From Melioribacteraceae bacterium (lineage in GTDB: Bacteria; Bacteroidota; Ignavibacteria; Ignavibacteriales; Melioribacteraceae), in NCBI GenBank assembly GCA_021647785.1, contig JAKIUC010000003.1, positions 58,985 to 122,984 of the forward strand: a stretch of 64,000 nt of DNA, read 5' to 3'. A program made the position numbers and the translations under genes. The stretch's first letter is position 1; each line of letters starts with the position of its first letter. The notes under the pieces are model-generated. The model was not told where the DNA came from and made no database searches. It worked only from the letters and a program-made list of their open reading frames with translations. Positions 8,679 to 17,088 of this stretch are shown here, one piece after another.

Positions 8679-10664
8679 TTAATCTATTTTTTTAATTAAA
8701 AACTGATTTGGCTGCTCGCCAACATTCTCGAAATCAATTAAAAATGTTCTCGATTCATCAGCTTCTAAATCTTTAATATACAAATATAGAATATGTGTTT
8801 TTGTATCAAGCGCAAATTCAGGGACTTGAGTAAAAATTAGTTCTGTACTAATTTTTATATTCTTAACTTCTTTGTTAAAGTTAATTTGAACAACAAATTC
8901 TTCATCCATATCATATTTATGATTTGAAACCTCAACTACAATCCTTCTCTTTCCTCTTTTTTCATATTTTAACTCTACACCACTTTTCGAGTTCCACCAA
9001 GTTAAAAGTTCAGGAATAGAAGTAACCCAAACATTATTAGCACGCATATATTTAGGAATATCCTTAAATATCCCTTTGTATTGTGGTTTAAGTAAATAGT
9101 TATTATGAGTTTTAAGAACGTATAGTCCACCTTCAAAAATTATTCTATCTATATCTTCAAAATATGTATATTTCTGAAATTCAGGATCAGTTAAACCAAA
9201 TTCATCCATTACCACAATATCATCTCGAGAAGTATTAGTAATAATAAAGATATCTTTGCCATCAAGAATTTCTTTATTAGGAACAGACCTATCTGTAAGA
9301 GAATCTGTTATTATAAAACTTATATTCTCTTCTGCCATTATATCAAGAGTGGCTTGGTCATAATAACCATAATAAGGAGTAATTCCTGTAATTGGTTTAT
9401 TTATAATTTTACTTAATGAATCTCTAATATAAGAAATATCAGCTTGTTGAATTTCCTTAGAATTTATATCATTTTCAACACTAATTAATTGGTCAACTAT
9501 ATCCAAATCAATTATTGGAACAATATCACCAATCTTAGATAACATTGCAGTCTGTTTTGGGTATTGTAAAGCTAAATTACTTTCCATTATAATTACTGCA
9601 CCTGAATTATATTCTTTAACCGTACTCTTTACAGCATTAATATTATTGATATTATCCTTTATTGTTGGAGCATATATTGCAGCAGCAGCATACGGTTCCG
9701 GCCAATCCTTTAAAAATGATATTGGATTATAAGTTAACCAATCAATACTATTTTTTACTAATTTACCCAAATAAATATAATCTTCATTACTACCCACAAC
9801 AGAATTTAGTTCAAACCCGTACCAAACAAATCTCCCCTTTCCGTAAAAACCGTTTGCAATACCAGCACTTTTTTTAATCTGTTCATCAACTAAACCTCTT
9901 TCACCGCTATAGTCGTACCAATAGCTTACTTGTGTAGTTCTCGGTTCAAGTACTTCTGCATATACTGGTCTATCCCATGTGGCTATCTGCAAAATATATC
10001 CTGTAGGAATTCCGGCAGTAATTGGTAAATTACCACGAAGCGTATGGCTTTTTTCTAAAACTTCATCAGGCGAAAGTTCTTTTGTAAATTTCATTCCAAA
10101 AGTCTCTTTAAAGAAATCCCAACCTCTCCATTTAGCTTCATCAGAAAATGTTGCAACCCCACCAGTAGCAAGCACTGAACCACCAGCATCAATATATCTT
10201 TTTATTCTCATTACTTCTAAATCGCTAAGCGATTTACTACCAGCAAGTATAATTAAGTTATACTTAAGATGTCTTCCCTCTTCAAGATCTAAATCTGAAA
10301 ATACCTCATGCTCAATCTTCATGTTTTTTAAGAAATTTTTCCATGTATCGATATTTGCTTCCACCCAATCTTCATCACCACCTAACATATTAGAAGTATA
10401 TTGCGAGTAGAGAAGCCCTACTTTTGCTGTATATCTAAACTCCCGTATATTTTCCTCAGAAGGAATTATCTCTGATAGTTCGTAGTTACCATAAATATTT
10501 TGAATAATTAGAAGATAAGTTAAAATAGCTGCAATAAGAATAACTAATCCACTTAAAAATATTATTAAGTAATTTACTCTTAAACCCTTAATAGCTTCAG
10601 CACCTTCATATTGTGCTTTAGGTTTCTTCTTTTTATCAATATTTTTTTTACTACCTAACGCCAT
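8679..10664 (-). CDS. Membrane-anchored protein with GATase-like and polysaccharide-deacetylase-like regions (probable pseudoenzyme)
   Basis: The 661-aa protein has a basic N-terminus and one transmembrane helix (about residues 30-55), leaving the rest in the periplasm. Residues about 80-290 look like a class I glutamine-amidotransferase/ThuA-type Rossmann fold (YNLIILAGSKSLSD, GGSVLATGGVATF, GRFVWYGFELNSVV). The next region begins WPEPYAAAAIYAPTIKDN, matching the opening strand of NodB-like deacetylases linked to exopolysaccharide loci ('WPnGy.aAf.lthDve'). The catalytic His-Asp pair is replaced and the HxxxH zinc site is not seen. The C-terminus is a beta-rich domain. It overlaps the upstream small membrane-protein gene by 10 nt and sits between a GT2 synthase and an FN3 lipoprotein. 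I infer a structural or binding role in polysaccharide synthesis rather than deacetylation. Confidence 0.55.
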   Translation of the reverse strand: MALGSKKNIDKKKKPKAQYEGAEAIKGLRVNYLIIFLSGLVILIAAILTYLLIIQNIYGNYELSEIIPSEENIREFRYTAKVGLLYSQYTSNMLGGDEDWVEANIDTWKNFLKNMKIEHEVFSDLDLEEGRHLKYNLIILAGSKSLSDLEVMRIKRYIDAGGSVLATGGVATFSDEAKWRGWDFFKETFGMKFTKELSPDEVLEKSHTLRGNLPITAGIPTGYILQIATWDRPVYAEVLEPRTTQVSYWYDYSGERGLVDEQIKKSAGIANGFYGKGRFVWYGFELNSVVGSNEDYIYLGKLVKNSIDWLTYNPISFLKDWPEPYAAAAIYAPTIKDNINNINAVKSTVKEYNSGAVIIMESNLALQYPKQTAMLSKIGDIVPIIDLDIVDQLISVENDINSKEIQQADISYIRDSLSKIINKPITGITPYYGYYDQATLDIMAEENISFIITDSLTDRSVPNKEILDGKDIFIITNTSRDDIVVMDEFGLTDPEFQKYTYFEDIDRIIFEGGLYVLKTHNNYLLKPQYKGIFKDIPKYMRANNVWVTSIPELLTWWNSKSGVELKYEKRGKRRIVVEVSNHKYDMDEEFVVQINFNKEVKNIKISTELIFTQVPEFALDTKTHILYLYIKDLEADESRTFLIDFENVGEQPNQFLIKKID

Positions 10665-11116
10665 TTAAGACTATCCTCTCGCTTTGTTTTTGTCTCTTTT
10701 TGCGTTTGCTGAGTATATCTTTTAAACTTCTGAGCAGAAGTATATCTTTCGCCTTCAGTAGTTTCACGAGTAACTGGTGCTGTATATCTTGTTGCATTAG
10801 TTCTTGTATCGCGAGGTGCAACAAAAGTAGGACGCATTTGAGGATCTGCTGATGTTCCAGTAGAATAAGCAGATTCACCTTTAGTACCTCTGGTATAAAT
10901 TTGCTCTCCAGTTCCTGTTCTTCTCGTTGTTCTTGTTTCAGATACTACTCTTGAAGGTGTAACTAATTCAGCTTCAATTGAAGCAGGCTGCTCTGCTGCA
11001 CCAGTTCTACCTTTTCTATCTCTTATCTTATAGAGAATGTATGCACCAACTGCTAAAATAAAAGTTGATATTGTTGCAACAAGAATAATCAATGATAATA
11101 TTGGAATCAGTTCCAT
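10655..11116 (-). CDS. Small single-pass membrane protein with disordered Thr/Arg-rich tail
   Basis: The 153-aa product has one N-terminal transmembrane helix (about residues 5-32, IPILSLIILVATISTFILAV), then the basic stop-transfer KIRDRKGR. The remaining 115 residues are low-complexity, rich in Thr, Arg, Ser and Glu, with no predicted fold that I can name. The N-out or N-in topology cannot be decided; the positive residues after the helix favour a cytoplasmic tail. The gene lies 21 nt after the GT2 synthase gene and overlaps the next gene by 10 nt, so it is firmly inside the operon. It could be an accessory subunit of the synthase, analogous in position only to small partners such as PgaD or IcaD. 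I do not recognise a family. Confidence 0.6.
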   Translation of the reverse strand: MELIPILSLIILVATISTFILAVGAYILYKIRDRKGRTGAAEQPASIEAELVTPSRVVSETRTTRRTGTGEQIYTRGTKGESAYSTGTSADPQMRPTFVAPRDTRTNATRYTAPVTRETTEGERYTSAQKFKRYTQQTQKETKTKREDSLKWR

Positions 11117-11137
11117 TTCTACCTCTAATAGTTAAAT

Positions 11138-12562
11138 TTATTTTTTATTATTAGCCAATCCTGTTCTTTCAAGATGACCCCATTCCATTTTAATTCCTAA
11201 AAATTCTTCTACTGTTGCCATTGCCTTAGTAACATCAATAAGGAGAACAAAGACCATTCTATAAACTATAGCCCATGGCACCAATCTAAATTCCTCTTTC
11301 TCAACTGCTATACAATAAACTGCCGACATAAAATCTAGCAAAGCTATACTTACCCACCAATAGAAAATTAAACTAGACATACCATTAAATAACGCAACAA
11401 CTATGAAAAAAAGATTTGCAAAAATCGTCATTGCGGGCCAAAGGAGTGCTTCATAAAACATTGACCAAAGCACAAGTGTATTATTAAAATTTAATGTTGG
11501 ATTAAAAAGATATTTTTTATGCTTTCTAACAGCTTGTAAGATACCCCGAGTCCAACGATATCTTTGCTTTAGTAATTGCATCAATTTTGTTGGAGCTTCT
11601 GTTAATGCTTGTGCATTTGGTTCGTAGTTAACCTTCCAGCCAACTGCTAATATTTTTAGTGTCATATCTGCATCTTCTGCAAATGTATCGCTCGCATAAA
11701 AGCCAACATCCCTAAGTGCTTCTTTTCTGAATGTTCCTATTGGACCAGGAATAATATTTACCATCCTTACGTGCCCTTGAGCAGAACGGGCTAAATTTAA
11801 GCCTTCAACATATTCTAATGCTTGTAAATCTGTTAACCATTTTCCTCTATTTGCAATTTTTACGTTACCCGCAACAGCACCAACATCAGGATCAGCAAAA
11901 TGACTAATAGCATTTTTTAGTGTATCAGGAGTTAATACCGAATCACCATCCATACATACTACAAAATCAGCTTCAGAATATTGTATTCCAGCATTTAGGG
12001 CTTTGGCTTTACCACCATTGGGTTTATTTATAAGTGAAACTTTAACCATCGAGTTTACGCCCTCTCTCATTCCAACAAGAGTTTCACCAACTTCTTTTGT
12101 ATTATCTTTTGAACCATCATTAACAATAATAAGCTCATAATTAGAATAATTCAATTTTAAGAGTGATTCTACTGAAGTCTTTAAATTTATACCTTCATTG
12201 TAAGCAGGAATAATTATTGAAATAAATGGAGAAAATCCGGTCTGCTGTTGAACTGTATATCTCGTAATGTAAAAATAGGCTAAAAATAGTATTGTAAAAT
12301 ATCGGAATAACAAAATGAATAAGAAAATAACTAATGCAACAATAGAAGCATAAACAACTAATCCTTCCCACGAAAGTATAGTCATTGGTAATGTAAAAAG
12401 AATAACTGCAATTAAAATTATAGAGAGTATTCCCGAAATAAAAATCATTCTTAATTTCTCTTTCTTCTCATTTCTCTTTGGAGGGAGAACTTCCCTGTTG
12501 TCTAGTTCAATCTGATATGTATAGTTTTCTTGCTTTTTCATCAATTTTGTACTTTTTTTCAT
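11138..12562 (-). CDS. Processive family 2 glycosyltransferase (exopolysaccharide synthase, PgaC/BcsA-like)
   Basis: The 474-aa integral membrane protein has two N-terminal helices, a cytosolic GT-A domain and three or four C-terminal helices. The GT-A domain shows the family signatures in order: SIIIPAYNEG, VNDGSKDNT, the metal/nucleotide-binding CMDGDSVL (near residue 205), the acceptor-site EDADMTLK (near 290), and the processivity motif LKQRYRWTRG (Q..RW, near 330). This architecture is shared by cellulose, hyaluronan, chitin and poly-N-acetylglucosamine synthases, which use UDP-sugars and extrude the chain as it grows. No PilZ domain is present. The sugar cannot be decided from the sequence. 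It is the first gene of a co-directional run (synthase, small membrane protein, deacetylase-like protein, FN3 lipoprotein, hybrid kinase). An alternative start two codons into the Lys-rich N-terminus would not change the reading. Confidence 0.82.
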   Translation of the reverse strand: MKKSTKLMKKQENYTYQIELDNREVLPPKRNEKKEKLRMIFISGILSIILIAVILFTLPMTILSWEGLVVYASIVALVIFLFILLFRYFTILFLAYFYITRYTVQQQTGFSPFISIIIPAYNEGINLKTSVESLLKLNYSNYELIIVNDGSKDNTKEVGETLVGMREGVNSMVKVSLINKPNGGKAKALNAGIQYSEADFVVCMDGDSVLTPDTLKNAISHFADPDVGAVAGNVKIANRGKWLTDLQALEYVEGLNLARSAQGHVRMVNIIPGPIGTFRKEALRDVGFYASDTFAEDADMTLKILAVGWKVNYEPNAQALTEAPTKLMQLLKQRYRWTRGILQAVRKHKKYLFNPTLNFNNTLVLWSMFYEALLWPAMTIFANLFFIVVALFNGMSSLIFYWWVSIALLDFMSAVYCIAVEKEEFRLVPWAIVYRMVFVLLIDVTKAMATVEEFLGIKMEWGHLERTGLANNKK

Positions 12563-12650
12563 CTAATCTACAAAAATAATGCCACACTAAAGTTGTGTAA
12601 CAACTAAATTTCATAAGATAAATTGACTTATTTAAAATAGTCTGTAGTAA

Positions 12651-12690
12651 TATACAAAATATGGCTCAAAATGACACATATTTTGTATTA
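12651..12690 (-). terminator. Strong hairpin after the hexose-phosphate operon
   Basis: Perfect 12-bp arms ATACAAAATATG (12652-12663) and CATATTTTGTAT (12677-12688) flank a 13-nt loop. Pairing can extend through GTAAT/ATTAC with a 2-nt bulge. It begins just 8 nt beyond the stop of the cupin gene on the minus strand. There is no long T-run after it, so it may be a factor-independent terminator of a weak kind, a 3'-end stabiliser or a dyad operator for the downstream synthase operon. Confidence 0.45.
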
Positions 12691-12697
12691 CCGACTC

Positions 12698-13477
12698 TTA
12701 AGGAATAAATTTTTCCCACTCATTTTCTTTCAAGTATGGCTTAGAAACGTACTGAAAAGTATTGGGATTTTTTTCAAATGTTTTATAAACTGCTTCGCCC
12801 TTAACTATACCGAAATCAGAATAATCATTCGGTATCTTCTTAATTAACTCTGAACCTTTATAATTTGAATTTGCATGCCAAGTAATCTCTCCACCTTCAC
12901 TTATAAGTGGGAACCAAGCAAGTCCTTTGTGGGCACGGACTTTATCATATTCAAATCCATATTCTCTATCGCACCAGGCACCAAAGGTAAGCGGCTGGTA
13001 TTGATCGGCACTTATTGTAGCATGTGCCCAGTTTGGAGGTACAATAACTACATCCCCTTCTTTCGCAATAACAGCAAAGCATTTGCCTGGATTATCATCA
13101 GCAAATTCCTGCATATAAATTATTGCTTCCCCTCTCCATATTTCATAAATCTCCGGTGGCGACCATCCACTATGACTTGATTTTCTATGAATATGTCCTT
13201 GACTTCTAATTGGCTCTTTGCCTAATCTTCCGGCAGCATAAGTAACTGCTCCGTATAATAGCATTCTCTCTTTTAAAATCTGGAGATGCTCTAATTTACC
13301 TACATCCATTGCTATCGAATAAACAATTTCAGGTCCATTGCAATTTTGCTCCATTAAACTTTCACGAATTGAATTGAGTGTTCTATTCTCTACTTTTGGT
13401 CCAAAACAACTACTCCCATATTTAAATCCTAATGGGTCTATTAATGGCTCAATATCAAATCCCGGATTAAACTTCAT
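12698..13477 (-). CDS. Cupin-type glucose-6-phosphate isomerase family protein (first copy)
   Basis: The 259-aa protein matches the archaeal-type phosphoglucose isomerase family (cupin fold), which interconverts glucose-6-phosphate and fructose-6-phosphate with a metal. The cupin metal-site motif GHIHRKSS (near residues 107-114), a following Glu in PPEIYEIWRGEA, and the second-motif His in VPPNWAHATIS are all present. The C-terminal half (about 175-259) is longer than in the classic 190-aa enzyme. It starts 3 nt after the ManA-like gene and closes a four-gene operon of sugar-phosphate enzymes. A second member of the same family is encoded at 16235-16816, so this copy may have a different substrate, for example another aldose or ketose phosphate. 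Confidence 0.72.
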   Translation of the reverse strand: MKFNPGFDIEPLIDPLGFKYGSSCFGPKVENRTLNSIRESLMEQNCNGPEIVYSIAMDVGKLEHLQILKERMLLYGAVTYAAGRLGKEPIRSQGHIHRKSSHSGWSPPEIYEIWRGEAIIYMQEFADDNPGKCFAVIAKEGDVVIVPPNWAHATISADQYQPLTFGAWCDREYGFEYDKVRAHKGLAWFPLISEGGEITWHANSNYKGSELIKKIPNDYSDFGIVKGEAVYKTFEKNPNTFQYVSKPYLKENEWEKFIP

Positions 13478-13480
13478 CTG

Positions 13481-15223
13481 CTATCCCCTTACATAAGCTA
13501 ATATTGTTGCACATTCTTTCCCTTCCGATTCTCCAAATGGTCGTATAGTATATTCACCGACCATTGCTGGAATAATAAATGTTTCGGCATAATTGACTAC
13601 AAATGGTTTAAATTTATTTTTAGGACTTTCAACAATAGCTTCATCTCCTTCAATTAAATTTAGCATATGAACACCACCGTTAGAATTGTGTAAAACTTTT
13701 TTAGTAAACCAATGGCGGCGTGTTTCAATAAACTCACGTTCATGAAGCCCTGTTCTCTCCTCACGCCAGCCATCTCCTTCTGCAATTACTTCAACTTGAT
13801 TAACAAGATGTTTTTCTGTCCATAATTTTGTTCTATTCCACTTAATAACTTTTTCACCATGTTCAATATTGATAGGGCGCGGTAAGCCATCTAAACCAAG
13901 TCTGCCCCAATCCCACAATTTAAAAGTAAAAATATATGGAGTTGCACTTATCTCTAATACCATTCCATTAATGCCTGAACAATGAACAGTTCCGGCTGGT
14001 ATTAAAAAATGGTCATGTTTTTTTGCCGGAAATGTTTGCACATGTTTTTTTGCATCGAAAGGTTTACCCCCATTTTGAGCTTCCCTTAATTCTGCTATCA
14101 TAGTTTTAGGATTAACATCATCACGTAACCCAAGATACACTTCTGCATCCGGTTTTGCATCCAGCATATAGTAGCTTTCATCTTGTGTGTAGTGCATTCC
14201 AAAATGCTCTTGTATATATTCAGTAAGGGGATGAACTTGTAGAGACAAATTACCACCATCAAATGTATCGAGAAAATCGAAGCGGATTGGGAACTCATCT
14301 CCAAACCTTCCATGAACCATCTCACCAAGTAGTTCTTCTGGCTGATAGAATACAACATTAATAGAAGGAATTTCAACAGTTTCACCATCAAACTCTAATA
14401 GAAGAGAATTTTCTTCGGGAACTCCATTAAAGCACCATGCATAATTTTCTGCATCTTTATCTAAGTTGCAAAAATCTTTCATCCACTGCCCGCCCCAAGG
14501 ACCGGGGTCAAAAAAAGGAACAACACTAAATGGCTGGGTTGCTGTTTGTTTCAAACCATCCAACAAAGCCTTGCCTGAAATCATTTTAGGAGTATCTCTT
14601 TTATTGGTATCCAACAGATAATCTATATTTTCAAATAGTCTTTTCTTTAATCTATCAAGTACACGCCAGTCAACGAAAAATGCTTGTTTGTACTGCCGAG
14701 CAAAATCTTCATTCGGATTTGTAATTCCCAAATTGCTAATTTCATTTTTGCGAAACCGAAGTTGAATTTCCCAACGTGCCATATCTGCATAAACTAATAG
14801 AGTCGGATTTCCACAAATTAAGGATGCACCAATTCCATAAACTACAATCACTCCTTCATCAATAGAATCAATTATATCTTGAAGTTCTTTTATCTTATCA
14901 ACATTGAAAAATTGCTCAATCTGTAAATTTGTTAAAAACCCAAATATTCTATCATCAGTTACATCAGGATAAACGAGTGTTTTAATTTCATCTTCAGAGA
15001 GCATTGCATCTTGTGCATTTATGAAATATTTTGGATTTATTCCGTTTTTTATTTCTGAAATTATTTCATCATCATAAACACCGTGGTATGTTTCGATAAC
15101 AACAATATTTTTTTTATTAATTAATTTCTGTAATAATTCTTCTGAAATAGAATTCCAAGAAGTGCAGCACTTATAATTTTCGCTAACTTTTACGGAAGGA
15201 TATTTGTTAAATTTATTTTTCAT
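13481..15223 (-). CDS. manA: Class I mannose-6-phosphate isomerase with long N-terminal extension
   Basis: The C-terminal 370 residues are a type I phosphomannose isomerase, a zinc enzyme that interconverts mannose-6-phosphate and fructose-6-phosphate. Zinc-site motifs are visible: LSLQVHPLTEYIQEHFG (Gln and His ligands) with DESYYMLDA (Glu ligand), then HFLIPAGTVHCSG (His ligand). The N-terminal 210 residues are not part of the normal enzyme. They resemble a Rossmann or kinase-like module (VVIETYHGVYDDE, GVIVVYGIGASLICG, LLVYADMARWEIQLR) but no P-loop is seen. The total of 580 aa is nearly twice an ordinary ManA; I recall similarly long versions in Bacteroidota. It lies 67 nt after the ROK gene and 3 nt before a cupin isomerase gene, so it probably supplies fructose-6-P or mannose-6-P for glycan metabolism. 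Confidence 0.75.
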   Translation of the reverse strand: MKNKFNKYPSVKVSENYKCCTSWNSISEELLQKLINKKNIVVIETYHGVYDDEIISEIKNGINPKYFINAQDAMLSEDEIKTLVYPDVTDDRIFGFLTNLQIEQFFNVDKIKELQDIIDSIDEGVIVVYGIGASLICGNPTLLVYADMARWEIQLRFRKNEISNLGITNPNEDFARQYKQAFFVDWRVLDRLKKRLFENIDYLLDTNKRDTPKMISGKALLDGLKQTATQPFSVVPFFDPGPWGGQWMKDFCNLDKDAENYAWCFNGVPEENSLLLEFDGETVEIPSINVVFYQPEELLGEMVHGRFGDEFPIRFDFLDTFDGGNLSLQVHPLTEYIQEHFGMHYTQDESYYMLDAKPDAEVYLGLRDDVNPKTMIAELREAQNGGKPFDAKKHVQTFPAKKHDHFLIPAGTVHCSGINGMVLEISATPYIFTFKLWDWGRLGLDGLPRPINIEHGEKVIKWNRTKLWTEKHLVNQVEVIAEGDGWREERTGLHEREFIETRRHWFTKKVLHNSNGGVHMLNLIEGDEAIVESPKNKFKPFVVNYAETFIIPAMVGEYTIRPFGESEGKECATILAYVRG

Positions 15224-15290
15224 TATTTATACTTTCCTATAGAGAATTTTAGAATTTGCTAACAGGACAGAGAGCTTTGGATATTGTTTT

Positions 15291-16223
15291 TTATGATTTG
15301 CACAAGTAATTCATTCCCCAAAGTGCAGCAAAATCAAGTGAAGATGATTTAACAACTTTTACCTTTCCCCATGGTGTCCAAGCATAATTATTTACATAGT
15401 TTTGAATAAATGGAATAATAATATCACTGCTATTCATAACACCCCCGTGAAGTATTACCATTTCAGGGTCGTATGCATGTATTAAATTAACAACACCAGC
15501 AGCCCAAACAGATAAAGTTTGATTCATTATTTCTATCGCAATTTCATCTTTCTTACGTGCAGCATCAAATAATGTTTTATAATCAAGTACTTCCGCTTTC
15601 GATAAAATACTTTTATCAAGCATTTTATGATTTGCAATTATTTCTCTTAGCTTCCACGTAGAGGCTTCCGCTTCAACACAGCCAATATTTCCGCATGTAC
15701 ACTTATCACCTTTATAATTAATTGAAGAATGTCCGCCTAAAACTCCAGCTTGAAAATGCTTGCCATGCAGAAGTTTTCCTTCAATTAAGCATACTCCGCC
15801 AATGCCTGTTCCAATTGTCATCATCGCCAGGTTCTCAATCCCTTTGCCAATACCAAACTGCCATTCTCCAACTATTGCAGCGCGTGCATCGTTTTCTAAT
15901 TTAACTCTTGTGTTCCACTTATCTTCAGCCCACTTATTAAAATCAAACTCAATAGCTTGGTTAAATTTTCCATTTGTTGAAATAACTTTATTTTGTGCGA
16001 CATCAACAAGCCCAGGAAATGCAAGACCTACTCCATTTATTTCTTCAATTCTTATAGAATTATCTGCAAGCAATTTGTTTATTTGAAGAGTTAAATTAGT
16101 AAGTGAAACAGAAAAAGAATCTTGTGAAGAGGAAGCCTCAATAGAATATCCAAGAAGTTTATTCTCTTTTAATATCCCAACTTTCGTTCTTGTACCGCCT
16201 AAATCAATCGCAATATTAACCAT
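15291..16223 (-). CDS. ROK family sugar kinase (glucokinase-like)
   Basis: The 310-aa protein begins with the phosphate-1 ATP motif IAIDLGGTRTKVGIL. It contains the ROK substrate region ENDARAAIVGEW with the catalytic Asp, the glycine-rich MTIGTGIGGVCLIEGKLLHG, and the ROK zinc-binding signature CTCGNIGCVEAEAS near residues 170-185. ROK kinases phosphorylate glucose, mannose, N-acetylglucosamine or allose; the exact sugar is not readable. There is no N-terminal helix-turn-helix, so it is an enzyme rather than a ROK repressor. It starts 11 nt after a cupin glucose-6-phosphate isomerase gene and is followed by ManA, which suits glucose or mannose as substrate. Confidence 0.85.
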   Translation of the reverse strand: MVNIAIDLGGTRTKVGILKENKLLGYSIEASSSQDSFSVSLTNLTLQINKLLADNSIRIEEINGVGLAFPGLVDVAQNKVISTNGKFNQAIEFDFNKWAEDKWNTRVKLENDARAAIVGEWQFGIGKGIENLAMMTIGTGIGGVCLIEGKLLHGKHFQAGVLGGHSSINYKGDKCTCGNIGCVEAEASTWKLREIIANHKMLDKSILSKAEVLDYKTLFDAARKKDEIAIEIMNQTLSVWAAGVVNLIHAYDPEMVILHGGVMNSSDIIIPFIQNYVNNYAWTPWGKVKVVKSSSLDFAALWGMNYLCKS

Positions 16224-16234
16224 TAGTCAATTCC

Positions 16235-16816
16235 CTACGCAGGTACTAAGTTTGGTTTGCCATCTTTTTCAATAAGTCTGGCAGAGAAACCATTCATAAG
16301 TATTTCATCATAATTATGTCCTGCATCAGATAACCAGCATGCACCAAAAATCAGTTTTCCATCACCTATATTTACTGTACGGTGAGCAATATCGGCATCT
16401 ATGTAATGGAGGCTTCCTTTGTACATTTTTTCTGCCCAAGTATTTCGGTCTCTGTCCATAAGGAGAAGCATACCTTCACCTTTAATTCCCCAATAGTACT
16501 CAGCTCTATCAGACTTTTTATGGAGATGCCCTTTTGTCATAAAATATTCGTTACCCACTTTACCCTGATGAATTATAGTTGTTCCAAAAAACAAACCTGC
16601 AGCAGTTCCTTCAGCAACTGGTAAGTGTGCTTGTACTTCATATACAATTTTATCTTGCGTCATTTCTTTACGTATATTCTCAGCACTAAAAATGTTTTCT
16701 AAATCTTTAAGTCGTTTAGTAACTTCAATTACTTTTTCACCACTTAGTTTACCGCTTTCAATTTCTACATTCACTTTAGGTTCTATTATTCCATTCATCC
16801 AATTAACCTTAACCAT
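16235..16816 (-). CDS. Cupin-type glucose-6-phosphate isomerase (second copy, classic length)
   Basis: The 193-aa protein has the size and motif order of archaeal-type phosphoglucose isomerase: TTIIHQGKVGNEYFMTKGHLHKKSD with the cupin His ligands (near residues 92-98), a Glu in RAEYYWGIKGEG, and the later His in DADIAHRTVNIGD. It converts glucose-6-phosphate to fructose-6-phosphate. It is the first gene of a four-gene run (isomerase, ROK kinase, ManA, second cupin isomerase), 11 nt before the kinase gene. A 272-nt AT-rich gap upstream (16817-17088) holds no gene that I can see and presumably carries the promoter. Confidence 0.82.
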   Translation of the reverse strand: MVKVNWMNGIIEPKVNVEIESGKLSGEKVIEVTKRLKDLENIFSAENIRKEMTQDKIVYEVQAHLPVAEGTAAGLFFGTTIIHQGKVGNEYFMTKGHLHKKSDRAEYYWGIKGEGMLLLMDRDRNTWAEKMYKGSLHYIDADIAHRTVNIGDGKLIFGACWLSDAGHNYDEILMNGFSARLIEKDGKPNLVPA

Positions 16817-17088
16817 AATTCTTTGATATATACGTTTTAATCAACTATCAAAATATAATAACAAAAGAATTAAGCATTTTATTTTTATAAAATATTGGAT
16901 AGATAATATTTCCTGCTTTATTTTATTTTAATGTGCTGGGGAAAAAGGACATATCACCGCTATATGGCGTAATTAATAAACACGGATTAACAATTACTGA
17001 CATTCCACCACACTGCGGTTTTATGATTTGGTTAATTAAACTACTGAGGTCTGAAAATTAAAAATTAGTTTTTTTTTAATGTTAAACA

